A stretch of 64,000 bases of DNA. Source: Paralithodes platypus (Eukaryota; Arthropoda; Malacostraca; Decapoda; Lithodidae). The stretch is from the NCBI GenBank assembly GCA_032716605.1, contig CM064505.1:48185762-48249761 (forward strand), written 5' to 3'. The notes below the pieces were generated by a model that was given only the letters and a program-made list of their open reading frames with translations, was not told where the DNA came from and ran no database searches. The translations under genes were made by a program, and so were the position numbers. Shown here piece after piece: positions 10,282 to 19,279 of this stretch. Positions within the stretch are counted from its first letter, which is position 1. Every line of letters starts with the position of its first letter.

Positions 10282-11501
10282 GGAAACATTTGGGTATGTG
10301 TTGGGACATTGTTGTGTTGATTGCCCATTAGGTGTGTGCTGATTATGGACGCTTGTGACTCCATGGCTTTCGTTAGCGTGTCGAGAGTCCTTTTCACCCC
10401 CACCATTAATTCTAAAAAAGCAGGGGCTGAATTTGTATCCTGGACAGCGTTGACTTTCTTCGAGGCCATCTGGGGCACTTGAGGGGTGGCAGGTACCGGT
10501 ACTGGATTTACATCTTGCTTGGCTTGGTGTCTCTTTGTCCCTTTGATGTGAGGTAATTTATAGTTCCTATTCAAACATTCCTGCTTGGAGATGGAGTCCT
10601 CGACCATCTTAGGGTGGAGAAATGAGCATTTTTTCCCTAGTTGGCAGAGACCAAGGTCTCTATTTGGCCCATGATTTAGGAGTTTACGACAGACCTTAGG
10701 ATGACGGTACTCACATTTTGTCCCAAATTTGCCGTGCCGACATGTTCCCCATCTGTGGTACCTACATATGGGGGTTTCTTGGGCAAGCTGAGTCAACTTG
10801 ACATTTCTCCTTTCCTGTGGTGAGATTCTGGTGACATGGGAATGATGGTATGCTGAGGAATCTGAGGATTTCTGTCTTGGGCTAGGCCTAGTTCTAGCAA
10901 GGCTGCATTCATGGCCTTGGGTCTGGGAATTAGGCCTAGGCCTATTGAGAGCCAATTCGACCGATAGATTGAGGTCTGCTGGTGTATTCCCTAATCCTAG
11001 GTCAACAGTCTTGTCCTCTTGCTTCCTATTGGGGTCATCAGAGTTGTTTGGTAGTTCTGGTGTAGTTAGGGTCTGAGCTGCCTCGGTTTGTGTCAAGATA
11101 TCCTCAGATTTGTCTTCAGGCAGAGCTTGACTTGAGCCAATTTGACTAGCCTTAACTGTCAGAAGTGTGTCTTTGGTGATTGCACCTTTCTTTTTCAGTT
11201 CTGCCCTAATTACAGTTCTTTGCCTGTGTTTAGCTTCCTCTGCATTGCTTAGCCACTCCTCAGTGTCCTCGTCCCCAAACCTCAATAGGGTGCATGGGTG
11301 GCAAGTGAATTTTCTTTTTGAGGCAGCATAACAAAATATTTGAAAGGTTGGTAGAGCACAACATTCATAGTGTACCCATTTTTTGCAGTCATCACAACTT
11401 ATGGAGTAGTCCATATCACTGGAGAGTCCACATGTAGCACACTCAATGTTGTTGTTTACATCTTCTTCTGAACAGCTGACCGCCGCCATCTTGGACGCCA
11501 T
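10254..11501 (-). CDS. LINE B ORF1: PHD-finger and CCCH zinc-finger protein
   Basis: Nucleic-acid-binding ORF1 protein of 415 residues. An N-terminal PHD-like finger (residues about 20-75) shows C-x2-C, C-x2-C and H-x4-C spacing in CATCGLSSD, CDDCKKWVHYECC and CHPC. A middle region (about 95-240) is polar and low-complexity. Two CCCH-like fingers follow at about 245-305, CRYHRWGTCRHGKFGTKCEY..H and CQLGKKCSFLH. PHD domains are known in ORF1 of CR1-group LINEs; pairing with CCCH fingers is less usual. The frame is fully open. The start chosen is the first ATG after an in-frame break, followed by ASKMAAVS. Confidence 0.85.
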   Translation of the reverse strand: MASKMAAVSCSEEDVNNNIECATCGLSSDMDYSISCDDCKKWVHYECCALPTFQIFCYAASKRKFTCHPCTLLRFGDEDTEEWLSNAEEAKHRQRTVIRAELKKKGAITKDTLLTVKASQIGSSQALPEDKSEDILTQTEAAQTLTTPELPNNSDDPNRKQEDKTVDLGLGNTPADLNLSVELALNRPRPNSQTQGHECSLARTRPSPRQKSSDSSAYHHSHVTRISPQERRNVKLTQLAQETPICRYHRWGTCRHGKFGTKCEYRHPKVCRKLLNHGPNRDLGLCQLGKKCSFLHPKMVEDSISKQECLNRNYKLPHIKGTKRHQAKQDVNPVPVPATPQVPQMASKKVNAVQDTNSAPAFLELMVGVKRTLDTLTKAMESQASIISTHLMGNQHNNVPTHTQMFPWLNAMKSC

Positions 11502-12116
11502 CTTTGTTTTGAGAGTGGGATGAACTTATTTTCACTTGTTACTTAATAATCACACAATTTTTCTTGGTAATTTTTCTGCAATAAGTGCACTGGATGCTTA
11601 TGTGGAACACTGCACTGCTTTGTTGTTGATGGGTAGATATTTCTGTAGTAAAGTATGGAAAACTGAAGAGCACTATCACTGGTGGCTATCACTATATCAC
11701 TATCGATATAAATCATACTCATGCAACAACATTGCAATGAAACCCTTACGTCTTGGTGAATTATGTAAAATGCCAGCCACAACAATCTTCCATCAGTTCA
11801 GCATCACGTCCACCACGCTCAGTTGCAGACGCTCACCACGCTTCAACAGATCAGATCAGATGAAGTATTGAGGGATAAGCCTTTACAACAGCACCTCGTA
11901 TTTACATTCTACTGTTCCTATTTTTCTGAAGCATGTAGAGAGGGGAGAAGGCGTGTTGGAGAGAGAGGAAGCTGTTGGAGTGGCTTTGTTATGTGTGTTT
12001 AGTCTGTATACGTCGTCAGGATGTTCCCTGACTGGGTGCGAGCATGTGAAACATGCTAGGAAGTACTACCACACCCACTAAATGTCCGCCGTGGCAGGGA
12101 TACGATCTCGGGTCTT
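11502..12116 (-). other. LINE B 5' region and unassigned sequence
   Basis: No coding signal. The first part (to about 11,870) probably is the LINE B 5' UTR. The last 240 bp (11,872-12,116) contains, on the minus strand, a weak B-box-like ATCGTATCCC and could be a SINE head or the 5' end of LINE A. It ends exactly at the CTAT that duplicates the other side of the insertion. Confidence 0.4.
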
Positions 12117-12759
12117 CTATGTCATCAATTGAGTAATTTTGAAAAAATCGTAATGAGACAGCCCATTTTCTAATGTCGTGGACCCTTCCCACTACACCAG
12201 GATTACTTTCACGAATTACATCTACGAGCAAGGAAGCCAATTTTCTTCTCATGACGCGAGTACCTGTACTATTGACCCATAAGGCTCCCTGTTGTTGGGG
12301 CTGAGAAACCCTCATAAACTTGATTAAAGACTGCACAGGGCATAAGACATGATGTGTATGCCCGCGTTTAAGTGCCGGGATCGTAAACTCAGAAAAAACA
12401 TTATCACTATGTTCGTTCTTGGCAACGGATGTGGGAGATGGAGCAATTTGTAAATTCTCATTTAGTCTCCCAAACCTGAGGCAATTAGGTTCGTTGCTCA
12501 TCGCCGCCAGCTCAGACACCCTGTTACCTGTGGCCAAAGCCATAAGGAACACAGCCTTCTTTAATAATGAGTCAAAATCCGGCGCGAGGTTATACTTGCG
12601 CAAATGAAGCAAAGACAAAGCTTTGTCAAGTGACCAGGTAGGCATGAGCTGATGGGGTGGTGGGCGAAGCTTAAAACATGCCCTCATGAACCCTTTCTCC
12701 TCTGCCTGCGGCAAAGATAGACCTGTGAGATCATAAAAGGGGGTTCTAATAGCAGACAA
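12016..12759 (-). CDS. DIRS-1 tyrosine recombinase catalytic domain, truncated
   Basis: Integrase that would insert the circular DNA copy. Genuine sequence runs from 12,759 to 12,117. It shows FLMALATGNRVSELAAMS (first catalytic Arg), VQSLIKFMRV, then GRVHDIRKWAVSLRF (the HxxR pair). After YSIDDI the frame enters inserted DNA, so the catalytic tyrosine is absent; that end survives at 4420-4530. The 5' part of the recombinase lies in the 12,746-13,645 frame, separated by a frameshift at about 12,750. The displayed start is a TTG, not a real initiation site. Confidence 0.85.
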   Translation of the reverse strand: MSAIRTPFYDLTGLSLPQAEEKGFMRACFKLRPPPHQLMPTWSLDKALSLLHLRKYNLAPDFDSLLKKAVFLMALATGNRVSELAAMSNEPNCLRFGRLNENLQIAPSPTSVAKNEHSDNVFSEFTIPALKRGHTHHVLCPVQSLIKFMRVSQPQQQGALWVNSTGTRVMRRKLASLLVDVIRESNPGVVGRVHDIRKWAVSLRFFQNYSIDDIEDPRSYPCHGGHLVGVVVLPSMFHMLAPSQGTS

Positions 12760-13645
12760 GATGATTCTTCAGTGTAACTACAGAAAGGCGTTTTTGTTCA
12801 AACAAATAGTCCAAGTACTTAAAAACCAAAGCTACTGATGCGTCAGTTTGCGCCGTTTCTACTATCCAGGTTGTGAACGTTTTCCAATGCGATTGATATT
12901 GTCTCCTGGTAGACATAGTATACTGATTAAGAAATTTATTAGTAACACTCTCTCCATACGGAGTAAACCATTTGGCATTCTGAATGTCCAAAAGGCAAAA
13001 TTCAGCGAAGTTTCTAGGTTGCCAATTGTCTCCAAGTGGAAGTACGAGACTGGGAGCGACACCGGGTTCTCGCACCACATTTTCAACTGGTGATACAACA
13101 CCTGAGCCGGCCAAAGAGGCACGATCATCGAGACTAAGCCCCGGTAACCCCGTAGTTTGTGAACTACCTGACACATGAGTGAAGCGTCGGGAGGCGGAAA
13201 AAGATAGATGGAATTCCACTTGTTCCAGTCCTCCAACAATGCGTCTGGACCCCCCGCCGAAGTCAGTCCCCGGCGGGTTAGGTAGAGAGAAAGCCTTTGG
13301 TTTTCCTCGGACGCGAATAGATCCACTTGTGGACGGTATGGCTCTGCAATCATCTTGTTGAAGATGTTTTGCTTGATTGATTGCCCATTCTACTTTGGTG
13401 CTCTGTCGCCGGGACAGAGCGTCCGCCCAGACGTTCGCTACGCCTGGGAGGTATGATGCATGAAGATGAATGCTCAGCTCTTCGGCCAGAACAAAAATCT
13501 TCTCTGACAACTCTAGCAACTTCCGAGACCTCGTTGACTCTTGCTTTCGAATGCAGTGCACCGCATTTAAATTATCCATTCGAAAAGCTACTGATTTCCC
13601 CCGCAAGGAGGAGACATGAGTTTGAAGGAAAAACAAAGGGACCAA
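12746..13645 (-). pseudogene. DIRS-1 RNase H and recombinase N-terminal domain (mixed frames)
   Basis: The first third is RNase H: MDNLNAVHCIRKQES and YLPGVANVWADALSRR. The last third is the N-terminal DNA-binding part of the recombinase: TPYGESVTNKFLNQYT and STRRQYQSHWKTF. Between them the correct frame is 12,862-13,353, where VDLFASEENQRL and SIYLFPPPDASLM mark the DIRS-type post-RNase H domain. At least two indels (near 13,350 and 13,000) therefore shift the frame in and out. Confidence 0.8.
12862..13353 (-). pseudogene. DIRS-1 post-RNase H domain
   Basis: Correct-frame stretch for the segment between RNase H and recombinase. It contains QVDLFASEENQRLSLY, a GGPDALLEDWNKW segment and VPLWPAQVLYHQLK, motifs shared by DIRS and Ngaro pol proteins. 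Residues after about 115 are out-of-frame shadow. The matching domain in DIRS-3 is cut at about 61,040. Confidence 0.75.
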
Positions 13646-13726
13646 AAGCTCTTGCTCGTTGATATGAAAATTCTCGGTTTGGGACCAAAGACCTTGACCC
13701 TGATGGCCTAGGCTCGACTGATAACC

Positions 13727-14854
13727 CTAGCCTATTGTCCCTGAAGCATCTGTGTCTACCCATACCGTAGGTGGGGGAGAAGTCCACGTCATTATTGAGT
13801 GCAATATTTCTCTCCTCACCCAGACCGACAGTAAGTTGTGAATTAATGGAGGAATTTTCCACAGTTTTCCCGCCGGCAATAGCGGAAAATATTTGTTTCC
13901 TTCCAAGATTAATCTTTTTACTTTCAACCGGCCCAACTTTACAGTTAGTTGAATCCAGTTGAGAGAGCCGACCAGGGATTCCCAAGTCATTCTCGTGGTG
14001 TTCAGACTGTGGAGAAACACGAACAATTTCTTTCGAAATCTGTTGCGGTTGTCCACACTCTGACTGAGAGTAAGATTGGCTGTGTCCCACACCAGCCCTA
14101 TCCACTGAATTACCCATGTGGGAACAAGATGTGACTTTGCCAAGTTGACCTTGAACCCTAGGGATTGTACATGATTTATAATGTGATTGACATGGATCTT
14201 GCATAAACTCTCTGACTCCGCCACTACCAGCCAGTCGTCTAGGTACCACAACACCTTGATCCCCTGATTTAACATTGGCATGAGGGCCTGCCGGACTAAT
14301 TTCGTGGAAATTCTCGGTGCAAGGTTCAACCCGAATGGCATTCTCTGAAAGACATAAGTCTCTTGCCTGATCCTCAAGGCGAGGAAGTTTTGGAACCTTT
14401 TGTTGACCGGGACATGCCAATAGGCGTCTGTCAGGTCTAACGAGCACATCCAACCTTGCGGCGGAAGTGTTAGCCTGATGTGATTCACAGTGAGCATCCT
14501 GAAGGGTGAATTGTGAATGTGAGTGTTCAAACATGATAGGTTTACGATTGGTCGGATCTGAACACTGTCCCTCTTTAGTACGAGAAAAAGTTTGGACGTG
14601 AAAGCAAGACAAGTTGGATTGACCGGGACAATGATATGCAGGGTGATCATTTCCTGGACTAGTGACTTCACCTCTAAAGAAACATGATTGACTTCTCGAG
14701 TCTGACTTAAACGAGGTCGCCAGAGCCACCGCCAGGTGATGCCCTTGCGTACCACTGTCCTTGCCCAAGTTCGCCGGGGCCAGGCCCGGTGACACGCCTG
14801 AAATGACCCAGTTACTTGACTGGGCTTATCCGGTAGAATTACCCTCGGATCCAA
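13727..14854 (-). CDS. DIRS-1 reverse transcriptase and start of RNase H
   Basis: DIRS-type RT: LVQEMITLHIIVPV, FLVLKRDSVQIRPIVNLS, CSLDLTDAYWHVPV, MPFGLNLAPRIS and the catalytic VLWYLDDWLVV (YLDD). A linker with WIGLVWDT is followed by the RNase H start TVWVDTDASGTIG. The frame is intact over 375 codons. RNase H continues in another frame after about 13,727, again by a single indel. The minus-strand frame 13,572-14,795 over the same bases is mostly a shadow. Confidence 0.88.
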   Translation of the reverse strand: MDPRVILPDKPSQVTGSFQACHRAWPRRTWARTVVRKGITWRWLWRPRLSQTREVNHVSLEVKSLVQEMITLHIIVPVNPTCLAFTSKLFLVLKRDSVQIRPIVNLSCLNTHIHNSPFRMLTVNHIRLTLPPQGWMCSLDLTDAYWHVPVNKRFQNFLALRIRQETYVFQRMPFGLNLAPRISTKLVRQALMPMLNQGIKVLWYLDDWLVVAESESLCKIHVNHIINHVQSLGFKVNLAKSHLVPTWVIQWIGLVWDTANLTLSQSVDNRNRFRKKLFVFLHSLNTTRMTWESLVGSLNWIQLTVKLGRLKVKRLILEGNKYFPLLPAGKLWKIPPLIHNLLSVWVRREILHSIMTWTSPPPTVWVDTDASGTIG

Positions 14855-14994
14855 CTCGCCCTCGATAGGCCCCGGGAGAGAGAGAGTTTGAATAACTAGT
14901 TTTTTGCTGGTGGTGGGGTAGGGTTAGGCGGCTGACTGGTTTTGGCAGATGTCGCTCCCTGACCTGACTTGTGTTGTGACTTATTCTTATTATG

Positions 14995-15969
14995 TCACTT
15001 GCCTGATTGTTTTCCCTGTTTCGGCTTATGCTGAGTACTTCCTTGAGCAGGGGGAGACATGGGGCCCTGAAAGGGCCGCTTAGCACCATTAGGTTGTGAC
15101 TTACCTCCACTCATAGGCTTGGAGTACGGCTTCTTAAAGTGTTCCTTCCTAGACTGGGAAGTACTCGGCTGTAAGCTGTTAACCATATTATACACTGCCT
15201 TCCAAGTCTCAAGGTTTAGCAAAGAGGCAGTTAACACCGGGGAAAGAGTTACCCGGCGACTAATGTCGTCCGGTAACTTCTTTACCATATACACTCTTAA
15301 GTCCTGACGTGCACGAACAGCCTCCAACAAGGCTATTCGTATGTCACCCAAGGACTGGATGGAATTTTGTAAAAGAAGCCGCCGGGATAAGTCGGTGGCC
15401 TTCCTTACATTTTGATCAGAAATAGCGGCTATGGTCCTCGTGAGGGACTGGGCTATTTGGCGACTCAAAATAATTTGTGAAAATAGTCTAAAAGCTTTAT
15501 TCCTCAATTTAAAGTCTCTGTCTAGGTGTGCCGAAGGGGGGGTAGAAAAAGGTTCCTGCAAGTCATAAAGAGACAATTTAGGGGCAGACAGGAATTCAAA
15601 AAGGGCAGGAGAAACCCCTCCGGCTTTATTGATAGGCATTGAGAACCAAATGTGGTTATCCTGAGGTATTTGGTGGGAGGATTTTGACGTGATCATAGCT
15701 GCAAAATGTTGCGCCTCAGCCTCCCAGTCCACCCACGGGCCTAGACCTACCTGCCCCACCTGCAGAACTGGATTGTGAGACTGATCTAGAGCCGGAGTTG
15801 TATCCAACTCTGGCGTTAGCGTATCGAGCGATTTAATATCGTTCACGCCGTCAGACTTCGTCCAATCCGCAAAGAGTCGTGCAGAGGAGGCAGGAGGTAA
15901 TGCCCGGAGTAGCAAAATACACAAAGAATTCATGCGAATAAACATTAGGTATAGCTTTGATAGTGACAT
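14995..15969 (-). CDS. DIRS-1 gag-like ORF, C-terminal part
   Basis: The structural (gag-like) protein of DIRS elements. It has predicted helical segments (ASSARLFADWT, LFSQIILSRQIAQSLTRTIAAIS, RQDLRVYMVKKLPDD) and a basic, Gln/Pro/Lys-rich C-terminus ending KPKQGKQSGK, suitable for RNA binding. No zinc knuckle is visible. It overlaps the upstream frame (15,851-16,852) by about 120 bp, so one indel has split a longer gag. Residues before about 30 are read-through. Confidence 0.75.
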   Translation of the reverse strand: MSLSKLYLMFIRMNSLCILLLRALPPASSARLFADWTKSDGVNDIKSLDTLTPELDTTPALDQSHNPVLQVGQVGLGPWVDWEAEAQHFAAMITSKSSHQIPQDNHIWFSMPINKAGGVSPALFEFLSAPKLSLYDLQEPFSTPPSAHLDRDFKLRNKAFRLFSQIILSRQIAQSLTRTIAAISDQNVRKATDLSRRLLLQNSIQSLGDIRIALLEAVRARQDLRVYMVKKLPDDISRRVTLSPVLTASLLNLETWKAVYNMVNSLQPSTSQSRKEHFKKPYSKPMSGGKSQPNGAKRPFQGPMSPPAQGSTQHKPKQGKQSGK

Positions 15970-16852
15970 CTAATAATTGACTCCGTTTATCTTTGGCCCT
16001 CAACTTCTTACTTTTACTCATCTCAATTACCCACTCACTAGGAACTGGGATCTCCCCCAATATGGTTGTCTGTGCAATGCTCGGGTTTTTTGCCATGACT
16101 TGAATCCACGAGCAGTCGGGACCATACAAGAGAGGCATAGGGCCTTTCCTATGGGGAAGCTTATCAAAAGGAGGGGGATTAATGTCCGTGATGACACGAA
16201 CATTGGTAGTTGTTAAGGAGGCGGGCACTGCCGTGCCACTCGCCGCGGTGGTCGTCTGATTGACGTTAATAGGGGGAAGTGATATATTAGGTGGCATAAC
16301 TCTGGCTGGCTCTAGAGGCCGCACAACTAACCCTATCGGGGGAGCTCCCGGTGTAGCTGTGGGAGTCTCCTGAGAATGCTTAGGAACATTGAATTGGCGC
16401 ATGACCCTGTGTAAAATATAATCAAGATCATCAGCTGTTATACATTTACTGTGGGATCCCTTTGAAGATTCTGACCCCACTTCTGACCCTTCCTCAGTAT
16501 GTCTTGGTTGTGCTGAGGATAGTTCAGTGTCCTCCGGCTCATCCGGCACCTCCATAATTTCCGGCGGTTGTTGCCGAGGTTCAGACACTTGACCATTCAC
16601 TGGCCATACTAAGTCAGGGACCGATGAAGGGATCACTATCCCTAACATTATCCTGAAAATGAACAATGGGTTCCACATTTGAGGGTTCAGACTGTCTCCA
16701 TACACTTGTCCCTGTTCAATAGGAAGTTGGGAATCTGGTATCACTTGACTCACCTGAGAACCGTCATAGTCGTGGTGTCTGCAGGCCGTGTAGCCACGGT
16801 ATTGTTCTGCTAACACTCTTTGCGAAACTATTGGAGGCCTACTCACTGGCAA
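15851..16852 (-). CDS. DIRS-1 gag-like ORF, central part
   Basis: Acidic, proline-rich segment (EVPDEPEDTELSSAQ), a helix-prone stretch ADDLDYILHRVMRQFN, then DCSWIQVMAKNPSIAQTTI leading to EWVIEMSKSKKLRAKDKR. No catalytic domain. It continues into the 14,995-15,969 frame. Upstream gag coding is broken by the SINE at 16,968-17,239. The function is assigned from position between leader and RT; the sequence itself matches nothing I can name more exactly. Confidence 0.65.
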   Translation of the reverse strand: MPVSRPPIVSQRVLAEQYRGYTACRHHDYDGSQVSQVIPDSQLPIEQGQVYGDSLNPQMWNPLFIFRIMLGIVIPSSVPDLVWPVNGQVSEPRQQPPEIMEVPDEPEDTELSSAQPRHTEEGSEVGSESSKGSHSKCITADDLDYILHRVMRQFNVPKHSQETPTATPGAPPIGLVVRPLEPARVMPPNISLPPINVNQTTTAASGTAVPASLTTTNVRVITDINPPPFDKLPHRKGPMPLLYGPDCSWIQVMAKNPSIAQTTILGEIPVPSEWVIEMSKSKKLRAKDKRSQLLDVTIKAIPNVYSHEFFVYFATPGITSCLLCTTLCGLDEV

Positions 16853-16967
16853 GTTAAAGTTTAATTTAGGAATGGCAAATTGTACCTCATTAGGTCCACC
16901 TATACCCTCATTGTTCCCTGATTAAATAGCACTGTATGAATATTCCCATATTCAAAATATGCTACAG

Positions 16968-17239
16968 GGGGGCAATGCCTAGTGAGTTAATTGCTCAATA
17001 GGTGGCGTTCTGAGAGCGAGGGTCCGAGCCTGGGGAGTGAGACTGTTAATCGCAGGGGCGAAGCAGCTTCAGAGATGGAGTTGGGTTCGAGCCATGAGTA
17101 GGTGCTTCGCATGTCTCACTCCCTAGACTGGAACAAGACCTCACGGGCCTCACTGTGTTCAGCGGTAGAGTGTAAAGGCTATCAGCCTATGCCCGAGAGG
17201 GAGTAGTTGGAATATAGAAAAAAAAAAAAAAAAAAAAAA
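16968..17239 (+). repeat. tRNA-derived SINE with poly(A) tail inserted in DIRS-1 gag
   Basis: The 272-bp unit starts with a tRNA-like head: an A-box-like TGCCTAGTGAGTT near 16,975 and a B-box-like GGTCCGAGCC near 17,030. It ends in 22 adenines (17,218-17,239). TACAG at 16,963-16,967 is repeated at 17,240-17,244, a credible target duplication. A second tRNA-like stretch (GGGTTCGAGCC, 17,083-17,093) suggests a composite body. It would be mobilised by a LINE enzyme. Confidence 0.75.
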
Positions 17240-17364
17240 TACAGACTCCCTAGATTCCTCCCTGGGAGTCGACCCAGTCCCCTCCATCCCTACCTCGGAG
17301 CTGCCAGATTAGACGTTAGGCAATGTAGAGGTAGAGGTGGAGGGAAGTGGCCATGACTCCGGCG

Positions 17365-17573
17365 TTAGCCGGTGCCGCGACTGTGTCTCCTATGTGCGGG
17401 AACTCTTGTGACCCTTATCTGATTTCCTGTGGCTTGAAGCCGCCACGTCATCCTTATGTCTCTTGTGAGACGTAGACGTCTCCACCGAAGACTGCCTGGA
17501 CTTCTTGAGGGGAGACCTTGACCTGGACCTAGAGTGGTCACTCGGCGAAGGAGAACGTCCCCTCTTGTGGTGG

Positions 17574-17617
<44 letters not shown>

Positions 17618-18021
17618 GCCTTACCTGAGTCACTACTATCACTGCTACTCACTAACTCTTTTGATAGAATTTTGGGTTTAGCCTTAGATTTGGAAGTTGA
17701 CTTGGACGGTGTTAATTTTAGAACCGGTGACTTTATTACTAGGTGCTCCCTGAGAGCTTCATCGTCACAATGTAAAGCCTTATGGGCAATGTCTTTCGCA
17801 TAGGCATTGAAAATGGTCTTAATTTCTTTCAGTGCCACTAGGCACGAATGATCTCTTTTACCAAATAATGCAGAACGTAGTTCAGGACAAATGGAACACT
17901 TCTTAGATACCCAAAGACCCCGTGATCTATCGAGGCACTTGACACACTTCACGCAGAGTTTATGGGCAAAAACTGGGATAAGAGAGCAAGTAGGTGTAGC
18001 ACAAAGATTGACTAGAGGCAT
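17365..18021 (-). CDS. DIRS-1 gag N-terminal Cys-rich ORF
   Basis: The start is a good ATG (MPLVNLCATPTC). Residues 1-50 hold six cysteines in CATPTC, CVKCVKC and CSICPE, a probable zinc-binding unit. A Ser/Lys-rich stretch follows, then a run of 13 prolines coded by a 40-base G tract on the plus strand, then a basic Ser/Arg tail. A second copy of the Cys-rich head lies at 47,336-47,435. Reading past the polyproline run is uncertain because such a tract changes length easily. Confidence 0.7.
17576..17615. repeat. (G)40 homopolymer inside gag
   Basis: Forty consecutive G residues on the plus strand, coding polyproline on the minus strand. The tract is prone to slippage and to G-quadruplex formation, and an assembly length error is possible. 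Confidence 0.95.
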
Positions 18022-19279
18022 GATGGAGCTAAAACCTACCCCGCCGGGATCGGCCCCTTCCCCTGCCGACCTGTGCTGCTACTGATGTGCTGTGATCTGG
18101 AAATAGAAAACTTCCAGGAATCAATGCTCATAAGGATAAACCGAGAGGTTCACACATCATAAACACCCCAAATACGCCGGAAAATTAGTTGTAGACCAAC
18201 CGCTACTCTAACCTTCCGCTGTACTTGTATATGAAAAAATCATGATGGTTTCTTCGTCGTTTGAACTGCTCACCTGTGACAAAGTGTCACTGGCCCATAT
18301 TAGCCATTTTAATTAATTACCAAATCGTCTATTAGGACCTGAGGGATAGTCAATTACCTCACTGGACTTTGCCGCCGGGCGTTATAAGTCAAATCATGCC
18401 GCGTGAGGCTATCGGTTAAGGGGAGTTCACTCGGCCGGGCCGAGATTACTTCCCTTAGGAATTTGCATTTCCGCCGGGAGTCCAGTGTACAGCACACCAC
18501 GCCGGGTTATTTGGCAATTTCCTTTCTCGCCTGCAAGGCGAGTATCCGGCATCAATGCACAGAAAGATCGCCGGAAGAAAAAAACAAACTTTGGAAGTAC
18601 CGACTTATCTGAGAAAGTCAGCCACCCCCAAAAAGCCCACCAAATAAGTCAGAACGTCTCCTGACACCCTTTTAACATGTATAATATTACATGAAAAACG
18701 AGGGTCACATCTTAGAGCTAAACACAGTATTAATTAAGCATTAAAATAATACCCCTAGCCTACTAAGAATACCCCTACTGAGGCTGGCCACGAGGCTCAT
18801 AGTAATAATCACATGGAATCTGTTACTGTTACCTCTGAAGACACAGCAGCAGCGCACGAAGAAAACCCCACGACCGAGGGTAAAAGCAAACCCGGACTCT
18901 GGAATGTTCCACACCACGTTTGACAACTCTTGAACCATTGCGTCTGCTAAACAACGCAAGAATGCAACTACCTCATAGAGATGTCCTGAAGCATTGTCCC
19001 GCGGATATAATAGCCTCCTAATTAACTGGTAATTAGCAAAGCTAAGGCGCAGAAACACAAACAAATACACACGAGGCGCGGGCTCGAAGGGGACCGATAC
19101 TCATAATACCCTAATTTAACACTTCCCTGCGGCCATACCAATGGGGCTGCCAGTCCTAGCTAGTCTAAACCTATTCTATTACAACTTAGATATATACAAA
19201 TTAGCAAAAGACTCACTAGAGTTGAGCGAATGAAGAATAAAGCAGAGCACTGGCGAAGCACATCCACACAGTATGCGCG
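18022..19279 (-). other. DIRS-1 5' leader
   Basis: Noncoding region between the terminal repeat and gag. It contains a short self-complementary stretch near 18,105 (CTGGAAATAG..CTTCCAGGAATC) followed by AATGCTCATAAGG; the same motif pair recurs in the DIRS-3 leader near 61,480 and 62,715. No convincing ORF. Confidence 0.55.

Larger units (their letters stand above)
7018..11870 (-). mobile_element. LINE B, near full-length non-LTR retrotransposon with PHD/CCCH ORF1
   Basis: Order on the minus strand: 5' region (to about 11,870, boundary uncertain), ORF1 (11,501-10,254), ORF2 endonuclease (10,281-9139), RT in three frames (9205-7464), a 3' UTR of about 420 bp (7463-7042) and the trinucleotide tail. 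ORF2 carries at least four frameshifts, near 9200, 8740, 8005 and 7595. The 3' UTR is rich in short TACTGTAC/GTACAGTA-like palindromes and recurs at 46,950-47,335. Confidence 0.82.

Noticed and set aside
13572..14795. 407-codon minus-strand open frame over the DIRS-1 RT
   Set aside because: Its residues show no domain, and the overlapping frame 13,727-14,854 has all RT motifs. Only its last part (below 13,727) is genuine RNase H frame.
17534..17803. Plus-strand ORF with polyglycine
   Set aside because: Simply the opposite strand of the (G)40 tract in gag; no start context or domain.
18741..19070. Minus-strand 109-codon ORF in the DIRS-1 leader
   Set aside because: No homology I recognise and no counterpart in the DIRS-3 leader; likely chance.
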